64,000 nucleotides of DNA from contig MCFH01000028.1 in the NCBI GenBank assembly GCA_002104945.1, positions 1-64,000 of the forward strand, read 5' to 3'. Shown piece by piece: positions 11,976 to 27,874 of this stretch. The DNA is from Piromyces finnis (Eukaryota; Neocallimastigomycota; Neocallimastigomycetes; Neocallimastigales; Neocallimastigaceae). The notes under the pieces are model-generated. The model did not search any database. It was not told the DNA's origin and saw only the letters and a program-made list of their open reading frames with translations. The position numbers and the translations under genes were made by a program. Within the stretch, counting starts at the first letter, position 1; every line of letters begins with the position of its first letter.

Positions 11976-14900
11976 ATTTCATTGTAACACCAAGACAGAA
12001 AAAATAGGTAATAGAAATAGGAAAAATTATATCACAAATTAAAAAACATTCATTAAAATTATTTTTAATGCTATGAAATATTGGAGGATAAAGTTTTTAT
12101 AACATATAAGATTAAAAAGTTTTTATTTAATACCAACAAAAAAAAAAACAACTGTTTTTTTTTTTTTTAAACAAATTATATTTAATGTTTATATATATTA
12201 TTAGTTAGAGTCAATAATTTTATTTTTAAAGGTTTTTTTTTTTTTTTTTTTAAATGGAAAAATAAAATTGTTACTAAAAATTTTATTCTATAACAAAATG
12301 TTTGAGAAGGATAAGACAAAATTTTATTTTTAATTATCTATTTTAAAAAGTGAACAAGTAAAGTTATTTATAACTCTTTTTTTTTTTTTTTTTTCTAAAT
12401 TCATAAAGGTAAAACTTTACTAAAAAAACATAATTAAATAGGGAATTGTATTATTCATATTACAAATGTATTATTAAATCCATAACTCATAGGCACATCC
12501 TCACATCCTCCTCCTCATCAAAATATATTAAATATGAAATGAAATTTTTAAACTTTAAAAAAAATTTTTTAATATAATTACAATCGTCAAATAAAATAGT
12601 AAATATTTTTTTATAGCCAATAAGACTAAATTTAAAAGTGACTTTGATAATTGTGTTGGGAGAATGATTGGAATAGGAAAGCCAGAAAATAAATAAACTA
12701 ACGAAATAACAAACACTTTTCTTTTTCAAGCATCCAACAATAAACCTTCTATTCATAACCAATAGGAGAAGAGGTATACTATAAAATAAAAAAATTGAAC
12801 AGAAAATAAAAAAAAAAAAGGCTTTTTTATTTTTTTATTATGTACTTATTTTTTTTTAAAACTTTTATTATTATGGTTATCCATAGTTTACAAAATAATA
12901 AAATATTATAATAATAAAACATATTGAGAAATAATAAAAAGTATTTATAAAAAAAATAAAAAGATAATATTTGTATATATAATAAAAAAAAGTTAAACAA
13001 AAATCAATAAAGTAGAATAATAGAAATAACAATTATTTTATTATTCTCATCTACTTTTCTATATATATATAAATAATAAAATAACAATAACGACAACAAT
13101 AACAAAAACAAAAACAAAAAAAAAATAATGAAATTTTAATTTTTAATATTATTAAACTATTATTTATTATTTTGCCAAATTAAATTTATAAAGAATAAAA
13201 TATAAATTCATATATGTTATGACAGTTAATATATAACTTCCATAATAGTTAGAATATCTATCAAAGTAATAGAAAACTATACAAAAGAAAAGAAAACAAA
13301 AATTTGTTTGCATTCATTATGATAGATACAATAGAATAATATCGTACTATTTAACTGGAGTAATAATATATATATTTTTTAAAAAATTCAGTATTTTTAT
13401 TTACTTCATTTTGAAATAATAATCAAGTTGTAATAATAATAACACAAGGTTTTTTTTTATATAGTTTAAAAAAAGAAATAATCGAATAATTAAAGTATTA
13501 TTTAATTAAAAAAAAAAAAACTTTTACATCAAAATAGATAAGAAATAAAAAGTACTATTAGCAAAAAAAATCTTTAAAGAAAAAACTTTAATATAAACAA
13601 ATAGATATTATTATATTTAACGAAATTGTAGTAAATATTTTTAAAATTGTTAATATTCAAAGTATTAAAAATAATAGTTTAAAGTATCCATAAATAACAT
13701 GTATGAAAATCAATATTTAAATATTATAATATATTAATATTATCATCAACTTATCGACATAGTCCATTTAACCTCCTTATTCATAATTAAAAAAAGACGT
13801 AATAGTAATAGCAATAGTAAATAAATAATAGTAAATAATATTAATAATTAAAATTTATTAAATATAAATATAAACTTTAAAGAAAAGAAAGTAATTTAAT
13901 AAATTATTTATTTATAAATTTACATTTTTTTCTGAACAAAGATATTATATTATAAAAAAGAATATATAGTTTTCTTGTTATTTATTTATATATATCATTA
14001 AGTTTATCTCAAATCCTATTTTATTAAATAATAAAATATAACAATATGAAATCAAACCAAAATAATTGTTATTTTATACCAAATAATAATTTAAATAGTA
14101 AGAAATAACAATAAAAAGTCAACTAAAATTATTATTAAACATACTTAATATATGATAAATACAATATATTTAAAGTATTGTCAATACCGATGGTCGTTGT
14201 TATTGTGAATTATTAGGTAGCATCGTTTTTTTATTCATTGAAATGAACGAAATTATCCATATACAAAACCTAATCCTTAGAATAATTCAAAAATTCAGTT
14301 TTATAAATAAGGACAAGATATTTTTTAAATAAAAATTTATATTGAATATATATTAACAATAAAATAATAATATATGAATAATATATTATATATACATTTC
14401 GTGATAAATTTTATTAAAAATATATAATTAAAGTAGAATATATAATTGTATGATAAACAAATCAATTAGTATAATATATTAAAATATATTGATAATAAAT
14501 AATTAGTAGATTTTAATAATAATTAAGGTTAATATATTCAAAGTATAATAATATACATAAAATTTTAAAATTTATTTTATTTGTTAATTATAGTAATTGA
14601 TTTTAATATATTACTATACATATTAATTATTAATAGAGAATAAAAATTTTTAATATTAAAAATTAATTTCTATACTAATTTTTTTTTTATTTTATTTTAT
14701 AATAAGATAAATATAATTGTAAATATTTCTTAATCATAATTTAAAAGTGTAATGGTGAATGTGGATTAAATAGCAAAAAGATTAAAGGAAAAAAAAATAT
14801 TTAATACTCTATTTAAAGCAAATTACATTAAATATCACTGGTCAAAAATATTGATTATTAAAAAATATTCAAAATACAATAAAAAGTTATATATATCAAA

Positions 14901-15158
14901 TATATTATAGAGAAAAAATTCATTTTTTATTTTTGAAATATTATTATTAAGCTTGGTTTATTTTCATTAAATCATCGAAGCAATATAATAATAGTAGAAA
15001 TAAACGAAGAATTTTTTAATAACATAGTAATAATTATTAGTAGAAAAAAAAAAGGATATATATTATTTTCTTTAAAATAAGTAAAGAATTCTTTTTTTTT
15101 TTTTAATTAGTTTTTAGAATTTTTAAACGTTAAATATTTGTAATATAATAAAATAAAC
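11976..15158. other. Intergenic, AT-rich
   Basis: No supported gene. The 5' flank of the NF-YA gene lies at the right end, with the usual T run (15,091-15,104) shortly before the start codon. A 91-codon minus-strand ORF at 12487-12762 was considered and not accepted. Confidence 0.5.
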
Positions 15159-16158
15159 ATGGACGCTGTATCTGCTGCTACTGTACAAGGTGCTGGAGGA
15201 ACTGCTTCAACAATGGCAGGAAATACTGCTAGTGCTGCTGCTGCTAGTAATGATCTTTCTCCATATGCACAAGTTTTCCAACAATTATATCCATATAATA
15301 ATGTTGTATGTTTAATATGAATTTTATTATTTTATTTTATTTAATGATACTTCTTTAACTATTAATCTTGATTTCTAATTTCTAATGCTTTTTATTATCC
15401 TATAATTCTGTATACATAAAAGTTATTACAATCATCGCAAAATCATGTGGCACAATTTGGTTTACAAGGTACAAATCAACAAGCTGGTGCTACATCACCA
15501 TCACAAGCTCCAGATGCTATAGCAGCTGCAGCCGCAGCTTTAGCTTCTGGTGTAGCTTTCCCAAATAATACTTCATTGATGGCTGCAGCTGCAGCTGTTG
15601 GAGGTGCTTCAGCAGGTGTTGTACAAAATACCGGTGAAGAACCACTTTATGTTAATGCTAAACAATACCATAGAATTTTAAAGAGAAGAGAAGCTAGAAC
15701 AAAGTGGGAAGCATATAATAAAAATCCAAAGAAGGTTAAAGTAAGTAAATTTTTATATTTTTTTTTACCATTACCAATCTATATTGAATATTAACCATAA
15801 AAATCAATGTATGTAAAAAAAAAAGGGTTATTTACACGAATCTCGTCACAAACATGCTATGAAACGTCCACGTGGTCCAGGTGGTCGTTTCTTATCATCT
15901 AAGGAATTAGCTGATATGGCTTTACAAAAACAACAACAAGAACAACAACAACAAACACAAGCACAACAACAAAATCAAACACAACAAACCGTATCACAAG
16001 TACAACAGCAAGTTCAACAACAAATTAATGCACAAAATTTAAATCAAAATTTGAATGTAATAAATACAGCTAATGTTCAACAAGTGAATCCACAGACCGC
16101 TTCTCAACTTTCACAACAACTTTTAAATCAAGGAGTTATGCAACAACCAACTCAATAG
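15159..16158 (+). CDS. NF-YA / HAP2-type CCAAT-binding transcription factor subunit
   Basis: NF-YA joins the histone-fold pair NF-YB/NF-YC and makes the base-specific contact with CCAAT boxes in the nucleus. Exons 15159-15305, 15423-15740 and 15826-16158 join in phase 0 through GTATGT..AG and GTAAGT..AG introns, giving 265 aa. The conserved core is at about residues 121-185. It has the subunit-association helix (EPLYVNAKQYHRILKRREAR), a linker, and the DNA-binding part with YLHESRHKHAM and RPRGPGGRF, all key His, Arg and Gly residues present. The second intron falls exactly between the linker and the DNA-binding part. The N-terminus is Ala-rich and the C-terminus Gln/Asn-rich, typical of activation segments. 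The start was chosen as the only ATG that opens the Ala-rich exon, in the context AAACATGG. Confidence 0.95.
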
Positions 16159-18899
<2,741 letters not shown>

Positions 18900-19463
18900 A
18901 TGGAAAATAAACAAGTTAGGGCGGTATATAATGAAAACACTATTCGGGTATACCAAGCCTATTCTAAGGAAATTGGTGAAGAAGCTGTAAGATTAGGAAC
19001 TTTTGGACCGAAATTTAAATTAAGTAGAATGACTTGGATAAAACCTTCATTTTTATGGATGATGTATCGTTGCGGATGGGCAACAAAAGATAAAAATCAA
19101 GAATGTGTATTGGCAATAGATATTAAAAGAGAAGCCTTTGATTATATTGTAAAAAATGCAATTTCTTCAAGAAGACCAGACATTACTGAATGTACGGTTA
19201 CGGCTGAAGAATGGAAAGAAAAAGTTAAAAATTCAGATATTCGAATTCAATGGGATCCTGAAAGAGATATTCATGGAAATCCCTTAAATTATCGTTCCAT
19301 TCAGCTGGGTTTAAGAGGAAAAGCAGTTGAAAATTATGTTAAAGAATGGATTGTTCATATTGAGGATATAACAAATTATGTACAAGATTTAAATCAAAAG
19401 AAAAAAGAAGGAATAGATATTATACCCCTTTTACCAAAAGAAAAGGTTTATTCCATGTCCTAA
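18900..19463 (+). CDS. DUF4291 family protein
   Basis: This 187-aa protein has no introns and no low-complexity tracts, unlike its neighbours. It matches the DUF4291 family from end to end: an N-terminal RAVY..NTIRVYQAYS block (about residues 8-22), then RMTWIKPSFLWMMYRCGW (about 43-60), then VLAIDI.R..F and, near the C-terminus, RSIQLGLRG (about 132-140). The Arg, Trp, Lys, Tyr and Gln positions in these blocks are the family's conserved set. The biochemical role is not established to my knowledge. The family is common in bacteria and patchy in eukaryotes, so horizontal acquisition is a reasonable inference. Codon use is as AT-rich as in the neighbours, so any transfer is not recent. The ATG follows ATATAG and gives the full family length. 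Confidence 0.9.
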   Translation: MENKQVRAVYNENTIRVYQAYSKEIGEEAVRLGTFGPKFKLSRMTWIKPSFLWMMYRCGWATKDKNQECVLAIDIKREAFDYIVKNAISSRRPDITECTVTAEEWKEKVKNSDIRIQWDPERDIHGNPLNYRSIQLGLRGKAVENYVKEWIVHIEDITNYVQDLNQKKKEGIDIIPLLPKEKVYSMS

Positions 19464-20387
19464 TTTTATAAAATAATCACCACAACATAATGTTTAATGA
19501 ATAACATTGAAATTTAATTTATACATTTTATAATTTAATTTAATTAATTATTTCTTTGAGAATTGATGGAATAATTGCTATATATATTATCTATACTATT
19601 ATTACAATTAATAATTTTTGTGTATTTATTGTTCATTACCATTACTATTACCATTACTATTATTATCTATTATTATTATTATTATTATTATTTTTTTTTG
19701 CTTTGTATATATTTATTTTTTCTTAATAATTAATAATTTCTTCATTTCTCAAAAAATAAAAAAAAAGAATCAATACATTTTGTTAAATAATTTTATTATA
19801 AATCAGCATTATTGTAGTAAATAAAAGTTATAATTATAATACTAAACGCATTAGCAATAATGAAAATAAATAAATGAATAATAATAAAAAAAAGTATATT
19901 TCATTATATTCATTTGTCCATGGCATAAGCTTCAAAAAAATATAATTAGACTTCTCTCAAATACTTTATCCATAACTGATATATTTCAAAGTAATCGATA
20001 TAAAAACTTTTTTTTTTTTTTGCTTAGAATAGAATAAATAAATAAAAAACTCTATAAAAGACTTTTTTTTTTATTACGACCATTGATAATATAAACATTT
20101 TGATTAGAATTATTTTTTTAAAAAAAAAAAAAAAAAAAATTTTAAACTTTTTTTTAAAAGTTTGATATGTAAATTTAAAAATTATTGAAATAAAAAAAAT
20201 TTTTTTATCCTTCCTTTTACATACATTCTCTACCTAAATAATAATATTATCTCTCTCTTTCCATATTTATTGTAAATATATTTATATTTTGAAAAAAAAA
20301 AAAAGTGTCAATATTAGATATCTAGAAAAACAAACTATTCAATAATATAGTTATATTTATTTAAACTTGGTAAACTTTTATACCAAA
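19464..20387. other. Intergenic, AT-rich
   Basis: No supported gene. The open frame at 19618-19824 is a TTA-repeat and T-run translation. Confidence 0.55.
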
Positions 20388-20521
20388 ATGACTTCAAATA
20401 GAATGATACAAACCCGTTTTCCATATAAATTTGGGGTAAAAGGAAGAAAGGTGACAAACACTGATATATCAAGTAATAATATGGTATATTTCAAATTTTT
20501 ATATAATTATTAAATGAATAG

Positions 20522-20568
<47 letters not shown>

Positions 20569-23500
20569 TTAAAAGAGTTTTGTAACAAATGACAAACAGC
20601 AACTTGAATTAATTTGATATTCAATGTTGAAATGCTTTTTTTTATTATTATCATTGTTAAGATAAGTTAAAGCTAATTATTAGTAGTATAAAATTATAGC
20701 TAAAACTTTTTTTTTTTTAAAAAATAAAACTTTTTTTTTTTTTAATTAAAGAAAAGTATTAATAATTTTATTTATTATTCTATATCCCTTAATTGTAATA
20801 ATGTAATAATTCAAACCATTGTAATTTAAATAATAATAATAATTGATATATAAAAGAGTTCTAATAATGGAAAAAGTTTAAAAAAACGCAGATTACATCA
20901 AGGTAAAATAGACTTTGGAAAATTTGAAACTAAAGTTAATTCACAAAATGATTTGAAATCTTCGTCCAATTCATCTTCTATCGTTTCGTCTTATTTTCCC
21001 TTAAATTCAACATCAAATAAGAAATCAATACATTTACATCAACAAATGTTATCAGATTTAAATTATAAAAAGGTTTCATCGTCTGTGGTCTTAAAGCGAA
21101 TTCAAAATGAGTATTATAAGGAACAAGAACAAAAAGAAAAAAAGTATGAAGACTATGTAGAAAAAATAATAGAAAAAAACCCTTATTATAAAAGAATAGA
21201 AAAACAAAAAGGTGAAAACAAAAAACCTCGTCGAAGAACACAGGAAAACAATCAAGAAGAAAGTAATGCAAGTCCAATAGAAATAAATGATGAGGAGGAG
21301 GATGAATGTAAAAGAAAAGAAATTCGTCGCCATTCAACAATTATTATTAGTGACGATGATGATGATGAAGATGAAAAGGAGGATGAAAATCATAATAATA
21401 ATAAAGATAAAAAGAATGTTAATGATTATGATGATAAGGCATATGATGAAATTACCGATGATACGAAAAGTAATTCAAGTCAAGAAATTATTGTAAAAAA
21501 GAAGGTGTCAGGTATTAAACGAAAAAGATCAAGGATTATTGAAGATGATGATGAAGAAGAAGAAGAAGAAGAGAACAATTCTACTAATAAAAACAAATCC
21601 TCCATAGAGGATAAATCAATAAATAGGTCACAAAAGAGTATTATAAAATTATTAGATAGTCCTTTAAACAAAGAAATGAAATCAAAAGTTGATCAAACAA
21701 CCCCACACTCATCGTATAAAATATTAAATGGAATTGATCATTTCAATCTAAATCAGTATTTAAAAGACACTACATTAAAACATAATCGAGTTAATTATCA
21801 ACTTAGTTTAAGAAAAAAGAAAGTCAAGGATACCTCAACACTTGAGAAAAAAAGTCATGATACATTAAAAATTGACATGGAGAGTAAAACACATTCTAGT
21901 CAAAATATAAATGAGGAAAACAAAAGAATAGATAATAAAAAAGATGAGATGTGTCAGGAAGATTCAATTGAAGAAGAAGAAGAAGAAGAAGAAGAAGAAG
22001 AAGAGGGAACAAGTAATGCAGAAACAGTTGAAGCAGATGATGATAATGAAATTAGTTTAATGAACGAAAGTGACAGCGGAGAAACTCAATCCATTTTAAA
22101 AAATAAAGGTTCAATTATTTTGTTTGAAGATGATGAAATATTCGATGAGAATTACCAAAATCAAAATGATACTAGTGAATGTAAGGATCCAAGGAAAAGT
22201 AATTATCAAAATCAATTTATATTAAATATATTAAAGAATAAATATAGTTTAAGGAACAATACCAGTCATTATTATCATGGTAAAAATAATGTTGATACTA
22301 CAATTGATAAAAAAAATAATGATAATAGCAATTACCACCCCACCAACCATTATAGAAAAATCAATAGCAATAATGATATTAGTATTATGTCTAATGTAAC
22401 AGATTTAGAGGATGAAAAGAGTAATAGTAGTCATCAAATAAATGAAAGGAATAATATTAATTGTAGGAAGGATGACTATTTGAATAATAATAATTTGAAA
22501 AAAATAAAAAATAATAGTACTGATTTAAGACCAAAGATTAAATTAGGAAATTTATATGATTATATAAAAATTGTGAAACATAAAGATAGTTATGATCGTA
22601 GGAAAAATAATTCAAAATTGGTTTCGGTTTCATCGATAGCTTCTTCATCATCATCCTCAATGACGTCAATGAATACAACTAAATCTTTAAATAAGCGTAT
22701 GAAAATGCCAACATCAACTGTAAAACAACCTCAAATTACTCAGAGTCAAACATTAAATAAAAATAGAAATAATTATTATTTGGAATTAAATAGGAAAAAG
22801 GATAAAAAAGATAATAATGATAATGATAATAATAATATTAGTAGTAGTGGTGGTAGTAGTAGTAATAATAAAAATAATGATAAAATAATTAAGGATAAAG
22901 TAGAAAATGGATATAATATTGAAATTGATTATGATCATATTATTAATAATTTAAATATGGATTCTAACGTTAATCATACTAATCATACTTTCCATATAAA
23001 TAAAATTAACATTAATCAACAACAGAATGAAAGAAAGTTTAGTAATGAAGAAGAAGTGATAGTCATATCAAGTCCTCCTGTTATTGCTGTGCCAACTCCT
23101 CCTCCTCCTCCTCATCCTAAGGAGATAACCAACAACGACGTATCGAAAGAAACAAGAATATCAACATTTGCTATTCCAACAACTCCGCCACACCCACCTT
23201 CATCATGGATATCCATTTCTTACTTAACATCTAATATAATAACTGATAATATTATACCGTATCTTTTTCAAGATCAAGATCAAGAAAATGGAAAGCTAAA
23301 TTTTAATTATGAAAAAAGTAATTGTCTCTTACAATTCCTTTTATCTGATGTTATGAAATGGTTTTCAAAATCATTGTGTTTTGCTTCTCCATATCATCTT
23401 TTTCAACATCTTTGTAATCTTCCACTTCAAGAAATGGCAAAGGTAAAGATCTCACCCCATTTTAAACTTTTGAATAAAGAAATTTATGAGGATTTAAATC

Positions 23501-24391
23501 AATTAGGACTTGATTATTATTCAAATCGTTCGTAAACATAACTGTTTTTTTTTTTTTTTTTTTTTTTTTTTTATTATTATTAATATTTGTATATATTTAA
23601 GTTTTAATATTCAAAAATTGTAGTAAAATTGTAAAATTTTGATGTTTTTATTAACTCTATTATACTATAAATATTTCTCCTTAATTTATATAAAAAATGG
23701 TATTGATGATTAATGTATTAATATATTTTATATAATTATATAATTATTATATTATTTTTCTTTAGAGCTAACAAAAGAAGACTATAAAAAAATTTTAATC
23801 AACAAAAGAAAAGAAGTTGAACGTTTTTTAAGACATTTTGATTTACAGCCATTATTTGGAAATTATATTGGGTTAAGTCGAATGGAAAGATATCAACGAG
23901 CCATAGTCATGGCACTTTTAGATGACCTATACTATCATTATTATAATTTGTCCAAAAAACAAAATTCAGCCGTGTTGTTACCGTCACACCTCTCTAATAA
24001 ATATAGAATCCTAAAAAGTAGTATGAATAACTTTTTTCATAAAACAAAACAATATGTAAAATCCAAGAAGGAAAAGAACGTTGAAGAACAAAAAACTATA
24101 GAGATGCTTGATAAACAAATTAAGCATTATCAAAATAAACTAAGATTAATTTATTCAGAAAGCTCACCGACATCGTCATCACCGACGTCTTCATCTTTAT
24201 CCAATGAAAAAAAGAAAGTAGTATGTGGAGATGATGATGATGTAAAAACAAAACTATTAAAAGATGATATTTATACACTTTATGAAAATTATGGTGGATT
24301 TTGGCCACCTCAACCAGTATTAGGATTTATAGAAAGTTGTGAAGTAAATGATAAAGAAATATTAGAATCTATTAATTTTAAACCCTACTAG
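20388..24391 (+). CDS. Large acidic, mostly disordered protein with SUMO-interaction-like motifs; function unknown
   Basis: Exon 1 is 20388-20483 (MTSNRMIQTRFPYKFG..) and exon 2 starts at 20857, in phase 0. Exon 2 runs open to a TAA at 23533-23535. Exon 3 starts at about 23766-23768 and ends with TAG at 24391; it encodes a folded-looking, helical segment of about 205 aa (LTKEDYKKIL.., ERYQRAIVMALLDDLYYHYY). The splice from exon 2 to 3 is ambiguous. A good donor at 23444 (AAG|GTAAAG) joins in frame but drops 30 plausible residues; a weak GTTCGT donor at about 23528 keeps them. The middle is Lys/Asp/Glu/Asn-rich with two long acidic runs. Hydrophobic clusters beside acidic or Ser residues (IIISDDDDD near 193, IILFEDDE near 451, VIVISSPP near 766) resemble SUMO-interacting motifs. 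PPPPP occurs near 782. I do not recognise the family; a nuclear scaffold is an inference. Confidence 0.75.
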
Positions 24392-24565
24392 TTTTTTTTT
24401 TTTTTTTTTTAATGATTAAATGTTATTTTGGAAATTATAATAAAAATCTTGTACATAAATAAATAATATAAACATGTATATATATATCCTAAAAAAAAAA
24501 AAAAGACAATGATAACAAGATTATTTTGAAAAAAGTAAAGATTTTTTAATTAATTATTTCTATAA

Positions 24566-24648
24566 GTATCTGTATCTGTATCTGTATCTGTATCTGTATC
24601 TGTATCTGTATTTGTATTTGTATTTGTATTTGTATTTGTATTTGTGTA
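24566..24648. repeat. Hexamer array (TGTATC)n then (TGTATT)n
   Basis: About six copies of TGTATC are followed by about six copies of the one-base variant TGTATT with no gap, so the variant has been amplified as a block. Confidence 0.92.
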
Positions 24649-26400
24649 TTTTTTTTTTGGGCATAAATCATATAATATATAATAATATAAAATGCCTGAT
24701 AGATTAAGGATCATTTTATTTCTCATTTGAACTTATTATTATTATTATCATATAGATGATATAGATGATATATAGATAATAATTGCCAATTATTTATTAT
24801 AATTATTAAAAAATACAATTAAAATATTATCATTATTATAATAATGTATTATGGAAAATACATTGCAAATAGAAAAACTTTAATTATATTTAAATTCATT
24901 CAAAAAAAAAAACCAAGAAATATTCATATACTATTGTTATGAAATACAGAAATTTATATTGTTTATATTTTTTTTATTAATTTTTAATTTATTGGAGTTT
25001 GCGGCGGTAAATACGTTATGTAAAATAAATATATAATCTTTTTGTTGTAAATAAATAGTCATTGTTAGACTATTAATCTATCATTATATACTTCATATTA
25101 TTATTCTTTATTATTCTAAAATAGTATTAAAATTATCAATATTAATCTATATATTACTGGCTGGATTTGCAATATAAAAATTATATATATATATATATTT
25201 TAAAAAAGGTAGTAGAATTTAATATAGTATTTACGAATTCATTAGTATGGTTATTCCTATTATTCCTATTCGTTTAGCATTGTTGTTAACATTATTAATT
25301 AATTTTTTCTTATGATTATTTTCTTTTTAATATTAATTATTTTTAAAAGTATTCCTATTGAAACGCATAAATACTAACCCATTTTCTGTAAAACAAAAAA
25401 CAAAAAACAAAAAACAAAAAACAAATAATACTATTTATATTTAAATCAAGATAATCAAAAATTAGTTCTTTTTGAAATAGTTATCTAAATCATAGTTTAA
25501 CAAGATTATTTTGATGTTAAATTATATATAGAAAATGAAAAACTCTAAAAGTTTAATCTATATAATATTATGCTTTTAAATAAGAATAAATTATTATATT
25601 ATTATTCTCATTCTCTTTTTTATTAATTATATTGTATTTCCATATATTTAATAGAGGAAAATTAGAGTTTTTTTTTTTAATTTTTTTTATTATTTTACAA
25701 TAAAAAAGTTAAAGTATGTAGGTAGCGTTTATTCAATAAAAATAATAAACTTATTTTAATTTTTTTTTTTTTTTTGTTCTTTAAAGCATGGTTTCTTTTT
25801 CAAATTTAAATTTTATTTTTTAGTTGAAAATTTTCTGTATTTTTTCTTTGCTATATTTAATATAAATTAAATTAAAATTTGACATTTTTTTTTTCTGTAT
25901 TTTTTTAATAAAACTTTTTATTAAAAGAAACTTTTTTTTTTTTTTTTATATGTGCTTTTATATTGAATTTTTTTTTTTTTAATTATATTATAAATATTGT
26001 TATAGTAACAAAATTCTAATCTCAATAATCTCAATAATATTAATTTTTTTTTTTTTTAAAAAATGGCTGATATTTATTTAAAGAATTTAAGAATATACGA
26101 AATAATGAAATAGAAGAACTATTAATAATAAATTTTTATTCATTTTAGGTTAAATGCTTAAATGATTGATTTAATCAAATACAATTTTTTTTTATAAAAG
26201 TTTCATAAATAAATGGATATCATTTTATTCTAATCTATTTTTTTTTTTTTAATAATAAATATTGATGTAATATACATTAATAAATGTAATTCTATTATGT
26301 ATATAGAATGAAATCAATATAATGACATGTAGCAAAAAATTATTATTATAATGCATATGAAAAAAAAAAAATAGAAATATTTAATTATTTTATTAATATT

Positions 26401-26401
26401 G

Positions 26402-26481
<80 letters not shown>

Positions 26482-26543
26482 CATAATAATAATAATAATA
26501 ATAATAACAACAACAACAACAACAAAAACAATAATAATAAACA

Positions 26544-26590
<47 letters not shown>
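26401..26590. repeat. (AAT)n array with (AAC)n patch
   Basis: About 25 TAA units, then shorter TAA blocks broken by AAACAT, a CAA patch near 26,507-26,525, more TAA, and a closing inverted TTA run. The TAA/TTA junction could form a hairpin. Confidence 0.9.
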
Positions 26591-26592
<2 letters not shown>

Positions 26593-27649
26593 TATATATA
26601 TATATAATTACATTAATTACATCAATTTTATTACTGTAGGCATTATTAAAATATTATTAGAAAAATAAAAAGTATTTCTACATATTTTTAAACCTTTGTA
26701 CGAATAGATAAATAGTTAAATCGTCCATACAACTATTATAAATAGTATGGATGAATGAATGAAGGAATTAATGAATATATAAATCTAACTACAATTGTTA
26801 TTCAATGATTATTTTTTAAATAAGAAATTCATCTAATGAAAAGTAAAATAATAAAAAAAATGTGAAAATACTTAAATTTTATTGGATCAAATAAAAAATA
26901 AAACCATGAAAATTTAATTCAATTAAATCAAACTTTATTTATATATATATATATATATATTTTTTTTTTTTTGAATTTACCAACCACTTTACTACAAGAA
27001 GAAAAAACAAAGACTTATAATAATATGATAAAAAAAAAAAGAGGTTAAAATAACATTGTTTAATATTTAAAAGAAATATAAAGTTTTTTAAATTTATTAT
27101 TTACTTTTATAATAGATAAAATATATTTAATATATATTTATAATATACTATATATTCATATATAAATTAAATTTTAATGAAGAAACAATACTTTATGCAT
27201 TACCCATTTTTTTTATTAAAAAAGAATTAGAGTAATATATTAATATTTTTATATATTAAAGTAAAAATTAGCACGCTGGTGATTACTATAATAAGTAGTT
27301 GATATATAATGTATTAATTATTAATTATATATTATTATATGAATGTATTTTTCAAGATAAAGATTAAGTTTTATAATCTCTTTTTTTTTTTTTAAAAAAA
27401 ACTTTAAAATAAATTAATATTTATCCATGATATAATAATAAAAAAAGTATAAATAACCAAGAATTTCTCTTTTCAATTTTTTTTAATTGAAATACTTTAT
27501 TAAACATTTGAACTAAAGAAATATATAACAATAATAAAATATTTATATAAAATTAAAAAAAAATGTTGCTATAACAATAGAATCAAATACAATTTTAGTA
27601 TTTAAAAGAATAACCTTTATAAATTTATTATATAAATTTAATTTATTTT

Positions 27650-27778
<129 letters not shown>

Positions 27779-27874
27779 TTTATAAAATTACTATTAAAAT
27801 TAAAAAGAAAAAAATACACCTATATATTATTGTAATAATAGTTTAAAATAATAATTAATAATATAAACATCAAA

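Noticed and set aside
12487-12762. 91-codon minus-strand ORF (MVMNRRFIVGCLKKK..)
   Set aside because: No family match, composition dominated by Phe, Ile, Lys and Tyr as in noise, no neighbouring exons. Its start overlaps a CCAAT sequence, but that alone means little.
26314-26668. Poly-Ile reading frames on both strands
   Set aside because: Translations of an (AAT)n array.
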